A stretch of DNA of 64,000 bases from Anaerocolumna sp. MB42-C2 (GCF_030913705.1 NZ_CP133190.1:620001-684000); one strand, 5' to 3'. Shown: positions 54,544 to 63,149, counted from the stretch's first letter. Numbers and translations: made by a program. The notes: a model not told the origin generated them from the letters alone.

Positions 54544-56082
54544 ATGACCAGAAATAAGAGCAATTTAATTAAAGGTACCGCAGTACTCACATTAGCGGGT
54601 CTGGCCACCCGTTTTATCGGTTTTTTTTACCGCATTTTTTTATCCAACGCGATGGGTGCTGAGATCATGGGAATCTATCAGCTGATATTTCCGATTTATA
54701 TGATCTGTTTTACCATATTTGCTTCCGGCATTCAGACAGCCATATCAACCTTGGTGGCCAACGAACTAGGTAAAAAACATTATAAAAATCTACAGAACGT
54801 ACTGAAGATCGGCATTATTATGTCATTAAGTGCAGCTATAGTATTAGCCTTTCTTGTATTCCGCTATTCCAATACGATTGCAGCCAATATACTAAGAGAA
54901 CCAAGCTGTGCCTCCTCTTTACGGATACTTGCTTATGCTTTCCCTTTCTGCGGTATAACGGCCTGCATTAATGGTTATTATTATGGTTTAAAAAAAGCAG
55001 GAGTACCCGCAACTACTCAATTATTAGAACAAATAATACGTGTGATTTTTGTTTATATCGTTGCCACATATGTTGGAAAGGGAGATATAAAAATCACCAG
55101 CGAATTGGCAGTCTTAGGTGTTGTAATCGGGGAGATTGCATCACAGGTTTATAATATAGCGTCCCTGTATTGTACCAGCACTCCAAGGGAGTTATCACAC
55201 CTTGCTAAATCTGCACCAACGTCGGCTTATAAAAACGAAAAAATAACCGGCCGTCTGTTTCGATTGACTGTTCCTCTGACGGCAAACCGGTTGCTAATTA
55301 GTATATTACATAGTGTGGAGGCTATTCTTATACCGAATATGCTGAAAAAATATGGCTTAAGCAATTCGGAAGCATTAAGCATTTACGGTATCTTAAACGG
55401 TATGTCCATGCCTTTTATTATGTTTCCCTCAGCAATAACAAATTCCTTATCCGTATTACTGCTTCCAACCATTTCAGAAGCCAGGTCCTTAAGTAATGAT
55501 AACATGATTAAAAAAACTACTGCAATTTCTATTAAATATAGTATGTTAATCGGTATTTTAAGTGCCGGAATTTTTGTCAGTTTCGGCCAGGAATTAGGTA
55601 ATATCATATTTCATAACGAACTTGCCGGAAGCCTGCTTACTATCTTAGCCTGGTTATGTCCGTTCCTGTATATTACCACAACATTAAGCAGCATTATTAA
55701 TGGTTTAGGATTGGCCCATTTAACCTTTGCCAATTCCGTAGTCGGTATGTCCATCCGTATATTACTGATACTTTATCTGGTACCGAAACAGGGTATGAAT
55801 GGTTATTTAATCAGTCTCTTAATCAGTCAATTAGTAATTACAGCCTTTGATGGTTTCATCGTAATTAAAAGAATAAAACCTCCTTTTGATGCAGCGGATT
55901 TTATATTAAAACCGGGAATTATTGTAGCCTTAAGCGGTTACCTGTTATACAGGTTATATGAATATATAGCACCGGCGGCTGGAAGTCTTTCCTTTGTGTT
56001 AGGATGCTGTTTTTTAGTCTGCGTATCTTTTATATTATTACTTGGCATAACAAAAGCTGTTTCCTTAAAAGATTTTAAGTAA
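54544..56082 (+). CDS. SpoVB/MurJ-like polysaccharide flippase (MVF/MATE superfamily)
   Basis: A 512-residue polytopic protein with about 14 membrane helices, from KGTAVLTLAGLATRFIGFFY at the start to two hydrophobic helices at the end. The LSNAMGAEIMGIYQLIFPIY segment and GYYYGLKKAGVPA are characteristic of the SpoVB/YtgP group, which moves undecaprenyl-linked precursors such as lipid II across the membrane. Which member it is (SpoVB, Amj-like partner or another exporter) cannot be decided. The start at 54544 has AGGAA six bases upstream. The 3' end overlaps the convergent cyclase gene by eight bases. Confidence 0.86.
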   Translation: MTRNKSNLIKGTAVLTLAGLATRFIGFFYRIFLSNAMGAEIMGIYQLIFPIYMICFTIFASGIQTAISTLVANELGKKHYKNLQNVLKIGIIMSLSAAIVLAFLVFRYSNTIAANILREPSCASSLRILAYAFPFCGITACINGYYYGLKKAGVPATTQLLEQIIRVIFVYIVATYVGKGDIKITSELAVLGVVIGEIASQVYNIASLYCTSTPRELSHLAKSAPTSAYKNEKITGRLFRLTVPLTANRLLISILHSVEAILIPNMLKKYGLSNSEALSIYGILNGMSMPFIMFPSAITNSLSVLLLPTISEARSLSNDNMIKKTTAISIKYSMLIGILSAGIFVSFGQELGNIIFHNELAGSLLTILAWLCPFLYITTTLSSIINGLGLAHLTFANSVVGMSIRILLILYLVPKQGMNGYLISLLISQLVITAFDGFIVIKRIKPPFDAADFILKPGIIVALSGYLLYRLYEYIAPAAGSLSFVLGCCFLVCVSFILLLGITKAVSLKDFK

Positions 56083-57604
56083 ACAGCTTAAATCCATCCT
56101 TGCCTTGGTCTTTCACGTCATATAAAGCTTTATCTGCACAATTTAGCAATTGGTTATAATTTATTCCGTCCCTTGGATATAAGGAAACTCCAATACTGCC
56201 GGAAACGGATATTTCATACTCTTCTTCCCGATAAACAGATCTTAATGCACGCTGCAGCAAATCTGCTTTTATAAAAACTGTTTCTTTATTGGAGATATCT
56301 CCTATAAACACTGCAAATTCATCTCCGCCGATTCTTCCTATGATTTCACCTGAAGTAAAAATCATCTTTACCTGATTAATTACAAAAGATAATATCTTAT
56401 CTCCCTGCAAATGCCCATATCTATCATTAATGCTTTTAAAATCGTCAATATCCACGATCATAAAAATGTGTCTTGTATCACTGTGTTTTTGTATGTAATG
56501 GTCAATTAAATCCTTTGTAGCACTTTTGTTGTATACACCGGTTAATGGATCCCTTTTTGCTTTGTATTCTAATGTCTGCAGTTCTTTTTTGTGTAAATCA
56601 ATATTAACTATCTTACCGATAACCCGGGTGGCACGTTTATAATCATCATAAATTGTTTTACCTCTGGTATGGCACCATACATAATCACTTTTAATGTCCT
56701 TGATACGAAATTCTGATTCAATCATCTCTTTACCGCTGCGCAGTGCCCTGCAATACTCAGAAAATACCCCCATATCTTCCGGATGAATCATGATTTCCGC
56801 ATTGGTCTTTAGATCTGAAAAATGAGGTATTACCGGGGCCCTGCCATATAGCTCCTTATATTTATCTGCAAAGGTCATCAAGTCCTCATCAATCTCATAT
56901 TCAAATAAAATGTCATTGGATATTTCGGCTGCTACCCGATACCGTTCCTCTTCCAATAAAAGTCTTTCCTGCATTAATTTTGATTCCGTTATATCGATCA
57001 GTACAGCGGATACGGTATGTTTTCCGTCTTTATCTTCAATATAATTACCATTTAATAATATCCAAATGATATTACCGCTTTTGGTTTTCATCCTGATTTC
57101 CTTTTGAATGTATTCCCCATTAAGGAAGTCATCTTTCAGTGCCGTAAATTTATCCAAATCATCCTGACAGACTAATGTTGTAACACTGTTCTCTAATTCC
57201 TGTTGTATTTCTTCTTTGCTGTAGCCTATAATATCATAATAACCGTTACTTGCATAAATTATCTCATAATTATGCTCCAAATTAAAATTAACAAAACCTG
57301 CATGAATACTGTTGGTTATATGCCTTAACTCCAGGGAAGCTTCTTTTACTTTTTTTTCACTGGTATACTTTAATCTTAAAATAATAATAATCGCCAGTAT
57401 ACACAATAAAACTAAGCAGAAGCAAAATACAGCAAAATAAACGGTATTCGAATACATATAAGAATCTTCCGTTAAATTTTCCTGAGCGTTAACTATTTTC
57501 GAAGAAAAAAATAAGACCAGTATAATATTTACGAATAAAATTGAGACAAATCTGCTACGCAAAGCTTTGTGAAAAATACAACATAATGTTGTCCCTTTTT
57601 TCAC
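56075..57604 (-). CDS. Membrane diguanylate cyclase with two PAS domains
   Basis: A 509-residue protein. Two hydrophobic helices (about 20-37 and 55-77) are followed by a PAS domain (about 95-210, ending VLIDITESKLMQ), a second PAS/PAC domain (about 220-340), and a GGDEF domain (345-505) with DPLTGVYNK and the active signature RIGGDEFAVF (GGDEF at 426-430). It should make c-di-GMP from two GTP. The residues where the inhibitory I-site RxxD would stand (417-420) read TSGE, so product inhibition at that site is absent. Start at GTG, six bases after AAGGTGG. The long leader contains a c-di-GMP-I riboswitch. Confidence 0.94.
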   Translation of the reverse strand: MKKGTTLCCIFHKALRSRFVSILFVNIILVLFFSSKIVNAQENLTEDSYMYSNTVYFAVFCFCLVLLCILAIIIILRLKYTSEKKVKEASLELRHITNSIHAGFVNFNLEHNYEIIYASNGYYDIIGYSKEEIQQELENSVTTLVCQDDLDKFTALKDDFLNGEYIQKEIRMKTKSGNIIWILLNGNYIEDKDGKHTVSAVLIDITESKLMQERLLLEEERYRVAAEISNDILFEYEIDEDLMTFADKYKELYGRAPVIPHFSDLKTNAEIMIHPEDMGVFSEYCRALRSGKEMIESEFRIKDIKSDYVWCHTRGKTIYDDYKRATRVIGKIVNIDLHKKELQTLEYKAKRDPLTGVYNKSATKDLIDHYIQKHSDTRHIFMIVDIDDFKSINDRYGHLQGDKILSFVINQVKMIFTSGEIIGRIGGDEFAVFIGDISNKETVFIKADLLQRALRSVYREEEYEISVSGSIGVSLYPRDGINYNQLLNCADKALYDVKDQGKDGFKLFT

Positions 57605-57724
57605 CTGATTCCACCTTCTTTAATTCACATTAATATTTATCATTACTGTTCTCTTTTGTAAATAAAACTCTGCAACATTCATTAGCATAAACCGGAAGAA
57701 ACATTATGATTTATTTCTTCGGTT

Positions 57725-57843
57725 CGCGTGTGCACTTACATTCCTTAAAGCTTGCTTGCAAATGCTAGTTTTACCAACGCGTAATAATGACGCCCACTTG
57801 TTGAACGTCTTTAAATTAAACGCTATCCGCTCAAGTGAACGTC
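57725..57843 (-). ncRNA. Second folded leader RNA of the diguanylate cyclase, class unknown
   Basis: Lies between the riboswitch terminator and the cyclase gene, beginning at the start point of its own promoter. Two domains can be drawn on the minus strand. The first is a 12-bp stem GACGTTCACTTG (57832-57843) with CAAGTGGGCGTC (57789-57800), closed by G-U pairs, around a 31-base loop that can fold again. The second is a CGCGT/ACGCG closure (57777-57781 with 57725-57729) enclosing GCATTT/AAGTGC. A further hairpin, CCGAAGAAA with TTTCTTCCGG, follows nearer the gene. AAGACGTTCA occurs twice. I do not recognise the family; it could be a riboswitch, a small RNA or a repeat element. Confidence 0.45.
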
Positions 57844-57851
57844 TTATGCAA

Positions 57852-57881
57852 ATTATAACATCGGTTTAGAGCAGATGTTAA
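57852..57881 (-). promoter_or_regulatory. Second promoter upstream of the diguanylate cyclase
   Basis: TTAACA (57876-57881) and TATAAT (57852-57857), the latter in an extended TGnTATAAT context, are 18 bases apart. This promoter starts just after the T run of the riboswitch terminator, so transcription from it would bypass c-di-GMP control. Confidence 0.6.
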
Positions 57882-57883
57882 AT

Positions 57884-57913
57884 TAAAAAAAGCCCTGTGA
57901 ATAACACAGAGCT
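57884..57913 (-). terminator. Terminator of the c-di-GMP riboswitch
   Basis: A 9-base stem AGCTCTGTG/CACAGGGCT (one G-U pair, five-base loop, 57891-57913) is followed by seven T. It lies 33 bases after the aptamer. UUGCA in the 3' strand of aptamer stem P1 can also pair with UGCAA at about 57917-57921, close to the terminator, which offers an alternative fold. Confidence 0.8.
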
Positions 57914-57945
57914 TAAATTGCATAGAAACAGTAATCTAAATTACC

Positions 57946-58032
57946 TTTGTGCAACCGGCTGTCGTATCTGTAATCAGATTTAGACCCTAAGCTTTGCGTC
58001 CTTATCTTTCGATAAGTTTGCCCTTACCAAAT
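57946..58032 (-). promoter_or_regulatory. c-di-GMP-I (GEMM) riboswitch aptamer
   Basis: The minus strand carries the class I c-di-GMP consensus in order: GGGCAAAC, a stem capped by a CGAAAG tetraloop (UUAUCGAAAGAUAA), GGACGCAAAGC, then a second stem with GGGUCUAAAUCUGAUUACAGAU, and ACGACAGCCGGUU. A flanking P1 stem UUUGGUAA with UUGCACAAA closes it with one bulge. The GAAA tetraloop and receptor are diagnostic of the class. It precedes a terminator and then the diguanylate cyclase gene, so the cell's c-di-GMP level should control cyclase expression. Whether ligand turns expression on or off is not certain from the sequence. Confidence 0.9.
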
Positions 58033-58040
58033 ATAGGAAT

Positions 58041-58069
58041 ATTGTACTACATATTCCCATCTTATGCAA
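58041..58069 (-). promoter_or_regulatory. Promoter of the riboswitch leader
   Basis: TTGCAT (58064-58069) and TACAAT (58041-58046) are 17 bases apart on the minus strand and would start transcription within a few bases of the aptamer. The upstream DNA 58070-58297 is AT-rich; apart from a weak CCCCGAG/CGAGG inverted repeat near 58262-58277 it holds nothing I can name. Confidence 0.55.
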
Positions 58070-58297
58070 CACCTTTTATTAATTTAAAACAAAATATTAA
58101 CGACATACATTCGCATATTTAGCTTTAAAATCATTTTATTTTCATAACTTTTTCATATTAACACTAAATGATAATTTTTACAACTCATTTTTATACCATT
58201 TGAGTAATATTTTAAACAAGCTGCTTGTCTTATCCTCTTATCTTTCAAACATAAAATAACCTCGAATGGCTCGGGGTCAAGTCTGTTTAAAAAATAA

Positions 58298-58450
58298 CTA
58301 TCTGCCAGCGATTATTTTTTCAATCTGTACTCTTTCCGGCATTGACCGAATAGCACCTTTTTTCGTTGTTACCAGATATGCAGCAGCGTTAGCAAAAGTA
58401 AGCATATACTCTAAATCATCTTTATCTAAATTGTGTAGCCCGTTTATGAC
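58298..58450 (-). pseudogene. C-terminal remnant of a PfkB-family sugar kinase (fructokinase-like)
   Basis: About 50 codons on the minus strand read VINGLHNLDKDDLEYM, then LTFANAAAYLVTTKKGAI and RSMPERVQIEKI before a stop. This is the typical last segment of fructokinase-like PfkB enzymes (the FANAAAALTTTKKGAI block). An in-frame stop precedes it, and the ATP-binding GAGD motif and substrate domain are missing, so only the 3' end of a lost gene is left. A plus-strand frame over the same bases is its shadow. Confidence 0.75.
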
Positions 58451-58529
58451 TCAAGTTGGTGAAACTTTTAACTTCTGAATTATAAACTTTCTTTTGTTCT
58501 GAATCTTATCCGCATATTCTAATATAGTT

Positions 58530-59759
58530 TTACTGAAACTGTGCGAGTATCTTGCCGTCAGAATCAGCGATATACCAGGTAACACTAACACACCTGCCTC
58601 TCCATCCATTGTTGGCATTATAATCCATACATGTCACGGGAATAAGTAGATAATCGCCATATTTTTTCACATGTGCAATATAATCAAGTTCCTTTTCTTG
58701 CTTGAAAGTAATATTAATAAACGATTTAATCAAATTGTTTTTGTTGGTTCCAGATGTAAAACAGGATATCAAAATCGATTCTTTACCGTCCGCTTTTGCA
58801 CAATAGGTTTTATCTCCCAGAATATTGAAAGATTCTGTACCAGTGGTTTTATAAATATAAGAAGAGGTTTTACCGGTTTTTGTGTTGAATTGATAATGTT
58901 TTTCGCTATTATCGGTTCCATTATAGAAGATAATGTTATCGTTATGATATATTTGCTCCTCATATAATTGCTTTTCAATCACAGTTTTTATATTTGTTCT
59001 GGTATCTAATTTTATTAATGTTCCGTACCAATAGTTTCCGGTCCCTTCATAGGTACCATATTGATAATAGATACCTCCGTTTATTTTTTTAATATCTGAC
59101 ACCTCCGGAGATGTCCGTTCACTTCCATCTAACGCAATCTTGTCTGTGGTCAAAACAGCAAGCTTTTTTCGCTTCGCCGTCAAAACGTATAATGTAAGTT
59201 TTGAAGAGGTTTCATTAAATTCAGTAAAATACAATGTGTTGTCTGAGTTTTTTACAAAACGAAAAGTCATGTTACCTTTATAAATCAAAGTACTTTTCTT
59301 GCTCTCATAATCTCTTTTATACAACTTACTCACTTTGCCCTTAGTAACGGTATAGTAAATACTGGTGTCATCAAGACATACAAAGCAGCCGTTACATATA
59401 GTTTTTTTATCTTTGCCATCATTGGAAACCGAATAAGTCCGATAGATGTCTTTTTCCCCATCATAACTGGTATAATACAGCGTCTCTTTATGAATATCCA
59501 TATTTATAATATCATTCTTTGACGATACCAGTTTAGTTTTATTACCCGAAGCAACCTCTAAGCGGTATATATCATATGAATATTCATCCCCCTCTATTGT
59601 CTGAATATAATAGATATCTCCTCCGTCCTCTAGCATGGGAGAATATTCGTAAACCATTGCGTTAGTGGCTGCACTGGTAATAAGGATATTCTCTGATTGT
59701 AAAAAGACAACTAAAAAGACTAAAATAAAACTAAGTATTTGTTTTGTTATTTTGTTCAT
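58530..59759 (-). CDS. Secreted beta-propeller-like protein (DUF5050 type)
   Basis: A 409-residue protein with an N-terminal signal peptide (KITKQILSFILVFLVVFLQS, cut probably after SAA near residue 30). The mature part consists of repeated strands of the type GDIYYIQT, ETLYYTSYDGEKDIYR, TSIYYTVT and NTLYFTEF, each followed by a turn, as in DUF5050/TolB-like propellers found in clostridial surface proteins. No catalytic motif or wall anchor is seen. AAGGAG lies before the ATG. Next to the kinase remnant downstream. Confidence 0.72.
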   Translation of the reverse strand: MNKITKQILSFILVFLVVFLQSENILITSAATNAMVYEYSPMLEDGGDIYYIQTIEGDEYSYDIYRLEVASGNKTKLVSSKNDIINMDIHKETLYYTSYDGEKDIYRTYSVSNDGKDKKTICNGCFVCLDDTSIYYTVTKGKVSKLYKRDYESKKSTLIYKGNMTFRFVKNSDNTLYFTEFNETSSKLTLYVLTAKRKKLAVLTTDKIALDGSERTSPEVSDIKKINGGIYYQYGTYEGTGNYWYGTLIKLDTRTNIKTVIEKQLYEEQIYHNDNIIFYNGTDNSEKHYQFNTKTGKTSSYIYKTTGTESFNILGDKTYCAKADGKESILISCFTSGTNKNNLIKSFINITFKQEKELDYIAHVKKYGDYLLIPVTCMDYNANNGWRGRCVSVTWYIADSDGKILAQFQ

Positions 59760-59885
59760 TCCATTCTCCTTATTCTGAAATAGTATATATATAATAGTAT
59801 TTATTTAGCAGTTTATGGTATTGACCTGGATTTACTTCAATTCATAGTTTTCACATATTAATTTCATAATCAATATATTCACCAG

Positions 59886-59907
59886 AAAAAAAGAATATCT
59901 TTATTCT
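59886..59907 (-). terminator. Weak terminator after the MBL gene
   Basis: A 6-bp stem AGAATA/TATTCT with a four-base loop (59892-59907) is followed by seven T on the minus strand, about 75 bases after the MBL hydrolase stop. Confidence 0.4.
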
Positions 59908-59982
59908 CTCTCCTTTGATGAAGATTAAATCCAGAACTTTCAAAAATATGTTGAGCAGGAACTAATTTTGAATCTTTACGAA

Positions 59983-60801
59983 TTAATCCTCAAGATTGAT
60001 TACCAAACCTACCGAAAGTTGATGAACCATTTCTCCCAATTCTTCCTGTAAGATATTAAATGAACGGTTACCTGTGCAATGCCCCGTATAAATGTCCTCT
60101 ACTCCTGTCATTTTAATTCTTCTAGCCAGCTCCCTGACTTCATCTTTTGACTTATTAAAAATATGAAGACCACCCACCAAAGCTTTAATTTTTTTATCAG
60201 GATAGGTTGCTGAGACTTCATTAATAATGTTATCCGCTCCTCCATGACAACAGCTATTGAAAATAATGAGCCCTGATGGAGTTTCAAAAACAAGACTTTG
60301 CTCATGGGAAAAATCATCCGGTATCCAACCTTTTTCATTACGTATGTACATCATGTTTTTCTTACCGATATCTGAAAGGCTTTTTGTCTTATGTGGAATC
60401 AATGATGCTCCAGGGAACATAGTGTAATCTCCCTCTGCATAAACAATACGCTCTTTATATTCATCCAATATATTCTTTGGAATACCGATATATTTACGAA
60501 TAAACCATTTCTTCATATAACAATTTTCACCACAGCCATATCGTAGATAAAATTTAGCCCTGTTATTTGTTATGAAAAAATTCTTCATGCCATCTGCATG
60601 GTCATAATGCGCATGAGATAAAACAGCATAATCTATATTCTGAATATCAATTCCAAGTTTTTCTGCATTATCCAAAAACAGTCCTGATGCCCCAGTATCA
60701 AGTAAAATTTTCTTTTCACCATATTCAATAAATATACATAATCCCCATTCTCCTGATATATTTTCTTTTGAAATATTATCTACCACTACTGTAGCTTTCA
60801 T
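59983..60801 (-). CDS. MBL-fold metallohydrolase
   Basis: A 272-residue metallo-beta-lactamase-fold enzyme. The metal motif LSHAHYDHADG (HxHxDH) lies near residues 57-67, a further histidine in SCCHGGADNII, and VGGLHIFNKS near the C-terminus. The overall layout resembles the group related to archaeal dihydropterin-ribofuranosyl-aminobenzene phosphate synthase, whose bacterial members have no fixed substrate. The ATG at 60801 follows AAAGGA by nine bases and starts MKATVVVDN, the usual N-terminus. It is followed by a weak terminator. Confidence 0.83.
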   Translation of the reverse strand: MKATVVVDNISKENISGEWGLCIFIEYGEKKILLDTGASGLFLDNAEKLGIDIQNIDYAVLSHAHYDHADGMKNFFITNNRAKFYLRYGCGENCYMKKWFIRKYIGIPKNILDEYKERIVYAEGDYTMFPGASLIPHKTKSLSDIGKKNMMYIRNEKGWIPDDFSHEQSLVFETPSGLIIFNSCCHGGADNIINEVSATYPDKKIKALVGGLHIFNKSKDEVRELARRIKMTGVEDIYTGHCTGNRSFNILQEELGEMVHQLSVGLVINLED

Positions 60802-60912
60802 AAAAAATTTTCCTTTCATTACATTCATCAATATTTTTTTCTTCTTAAAAATTTAATTAAATAATACGATGTGATATTACAATTACCTCTTTGAAATCTA
60901 AATTCAGAAATG

Positions 60913-61407
60913 TTAATTTACATATACTGTTACCGGAATAATTTTTCCCTTAACATCATAGAGTTCAAAACTCTTACAATTATCTGGAAGAATGACAGCA
61001 AAGGGTTTTGCAGGATCAACTAATATTGGAGAAATATCTTTATTTCCAAAAACAATTTTTTCTACCTTTTTACGGTTCATAGACAAAAGTGCTGAACCGT
61101 AATATTCATAGGTATATTCTGCCACTCCATCCGTTATTGCCTCAACGGAACCACCTGCATAAAAGAAGTAACCAAAAGAAAATCCTTTCCTGTTCAGGTA
61201 AATAGAAAATATCGATTCATCCGGCTGTTTTCCATAAAAAAGCATTGCACCTATATTATCACTGACTGCTTTTTCAGCAGACCAGGATTTATCAATATGT
61301 TGACTGCTTCTGGCATCCGATTCTAATTTTGATGCTGTGACTCCTATTATATCGGTACTATAGAGGAGCAGGAATATAAAAATAGTACTCACGACAGCAA
61401 CAATCAT
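60913..61407 (-). CDS. Membrane-anchored hypothetical protein
   Basis: 164 residues from the ATG, not recognised. An N-terminal hydrophobic helix (VAVVSTIFIFLLLYS) is followed by an exported domain rich in beta strands (YLNRKGFSFGYFFYAGG, EYTYEYYGSALLSMN). The ATG has no ribosome binding site and lacks the basic residues a signal anchor needs. Seven codons upstream, in frame, an ATA codon (61426-61428) sits five bases after GGGGTGAG and would add IKKKVKL, exactly such a basic start. Either ATA is the real start or the ATG was mutated. It is upstream of the MBL gene. Confidence 0.65.
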   Translation of the reverse strand: MIVAVVSTIFIFLLLYSTDIIGVTASKLESDARSSQHIDKSWSAEKAVSDNIGAMLFYGKQPDESIFSIYLNRKGFSFGYFFYAGGSVEAITDGVAEYTYEYYGSALLSMNRKKVEKIVFGNKDISPILVDPAKPFAVILPDNCKSFELYDVKGKIIPVTVYVN

Positions 61408-61472
61408 TAATTTAACTTTTTTCTTTATAGCAACTCACCCCGCTTTGCTTCTAATTTATTTCCATGAAATAA

Positions 61473-62288
61473 TTAATTTTCTATTTCGTTGCAATACTTA
61501 TTTACCAATTCGAGCAGTATTTTCTTTTCATTTTCTGAAATCCATTCGCATAATCTTGCTGCTGCAACGGGTAATTCCCAACTATTAATATCCTCCATGC
61601 TTCTTTGCGATATTGTAAGATATTCTCTTATATATACTATGTAAATATGGTGCTGTATAAATGAAATTACCTTTCGTATAATCCAAGGTGCATGGGAAAC
61701 TTCGCCATATTTCAACAGTAAACATGTCCGTGCAACATCAGCGCATGCATCTCCCCTGCAAGCTGTCATCCAATCTAAAATAACCTCTTTATTATTTGCT
61801 ACCATCACATTTCCTGGATGAAAATCAAAATGGCACAGTTCATTGCCGTCAGGTAATTGCTTTAAGTATTTTCGAACAATTTCTTTGTTTTCATCTGAAA
61901 GTATATCAACACTATGTAAATCCGCTTCCAATTTTTCTTTTACAGTACATAGATTATCAATCACCGGCTTTTGTATGGATAAATGATAATGTGCTAATTC
62001 TTTAGCATAAACATTAATTTTCCATAAAGAACCCATCATGATTTTCAGCATGTCTTTTCCAAGGATTTCCTCATATATAATTCCATACCTGCCATTTATT
62101 TCAACCATTTCATATACTTTAGGCACACATTCCAAAACATTTTGTATGATAATACCGTTTTGATATTCTTTCTCAATAATACCCTTATTTAGCCCAATTC
62201 GAAACAGTTTCAGTATTTTGTTATCATCCAGTCTGTATATTTCAGCAGTATTTCCCTGACCTATCATTTGCTTTTTCCTTATTTCCAT
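61473..62288 (-). CDS. Aminoglycoside-phosphotransferase-like kinase
   Basis: A 271-residue protein of the APH/choline kinase fold. GQGNTAEIYRLDDNKILKLF forms the nucleotide loop (residues 10-29), HFDFHPGNVMV (about 153-163) is the catalytic Brenner loop with Asp155 and Asn160, and ILDWMTACRGD (about 168-178) supplies the metal-binding Asp. Clostridial genomes carry many such kinases; most do not act on drugs and the substrate is unknown. GAGGAG precedes the ATG. Confidence 0.85.
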   Translation of the reverse strand: MEIRKKQMIGQGNTAEIYRLDDNKILKLFRIGLNKGIIEKEYQNGIIIQNVLECVPKVYEMVEINGRYGIIYEEILGKDMLKIMMGSLWKINVYAKELAHYHLSIQKPVIDNLCTVKEKLEADLHSVDILSDENKEIVRKYLKQLPDGNELCHFDFHPGNVMVANNKEVILDWMTACRGDACADVARTCLLLKYGEVSHAPWIIRKVISFIQHHIYIVYIREYLTISQRSMEDINSWELPVAAARLCEWISENEKKILLELVNKYCNEIEN

Positions 62289-62376
62289 ATGGTACTCCTC
62301 ATATCTATAATAATTTAAACCGGAATCCTTATTGGATGAAAACTTTTATCGTGGTATGTGGGGACGATTGTGCATT

Positions 62377-63120
62377 TTATTTTTTAAGTATTCTCTTTAA
62401 GTAGGCGATATCTAACAAATTCACTGTCTCAAAACTCCCTTTATAAAACACACACCAGTTATTGAAAACACAAGGCAATTCCTTTGCTTTTTGTAGCGTA
62501 TCCACATGAATTAAAGATACAGGAACATCATTCAGCTCACAATACTGTTTTATCAGCATGGCCCTTTCATAGACAAAGGGGCATTGCATATCATAATAAA
62601 TTGTTAGCTCTTTGCTTTCAATTTCTTGCTTTTTAGCATTTTCTGCGAACTTTGGCCTTGTTCCGTCAAAAGAAAGTGCAAGCAATTCATATCCATTATC
62701 GGTAGAATCAACAACCTCAAAGCCGAACTTCTTCGCAAATGATTGGTTAGAAAGCCAAGCTTTTTGTTTTTTTGCTCCAAGCATACAAATACCAGATTTG
62801 CCACTTTCTTTGGCATCAGCCAAACAATACTCCATCAGTGATTTCCCATACCCTTTTCCTTTTTGACTACTCCATAAACAATACAAATAATAATAGTTGT
62901 CACCATTTATAGGAACCCAAGCTGTTTCAAGGGGAGCATATTCAATAAAAACCGGAGCCTTTACATTTAACTTTCTAAGGACATGACCTTCCTTTAGCCG
63001 GTCTGAAAGCCATTGTCGCTTTGCTTCAATACCTTGATGGGGCTTTTTACTGCGGATAATACAGCATAAATGCTCATTATCAAGGTTTTCTGCTGTTAGA
63101 TTTACAAAATCAGTACACAT
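62377..63120 (-). CDS. GNAT acetyltransferase fused to a YoaP thioredoxin-like domain
   Basis: A 247-residue two-domain protein. An N-terminal GNAT domain (about 1-150) has the acetyl-CoA loop SSQKGKGYGKSLMEYCL. A C-terminal YoaP-type thioredoxin fold (about 165-247) has LTIYYDMQCPFVYERAMLI with a single cysteine in place of a CxxC pair. Members of this fused family are widespread in Firmicutes; the substrate is unknown. GAGGAAA precedes the ATG. Confidence 0.85.
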   Translation of the reverse strand: MCTDFVNLTAENLDNEHLCCIIRSKKPHQGIEAKRQWLSDRLKEGHVLRKLNVKAPVFIEYAPLETAWVPINGDNYYYLYCLWSSQKGKGYGKSLMEYCLADAKESGKSGICMLGAKKQKAWLSNQSFAKKFGFEVVDSTDNGYELLALSFDGTRPKFAENAKKQEIESKELTIYYDMQCPFVYERAMLIKQYCELNDVPVSLIHVDTLQKAKELPCVFNNWCVFYKGSFETVNLLDIAYLKRILKK

Positions 63121-63149
63121 ATTTAAATTTCCTCTCTTACAATTCCTGT

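Noticed and set aside
57725-57843. Second cyclase leader as a c-di-GMP-II riboswitch
   Set aside because: A tandem of the two classes would be attractive, but the class II consensus with its kink-turn and pseudoknot sequences cannot be found.
58266-58478. A 70-codon plus-strand frame (starts MARGQVCLKNN)
   Set aside because: It is the antisense of the PfkB kinase remnant; the minus strand gives recognisable family sequence and the plus strand does not.
61473-62288. Aminoglycoside resistance gene
   Set aside because: It has the APH fold and catalytic loop, but so do many unrelated kinases; nothing in the sequence or neighbours points to a drug substrate.
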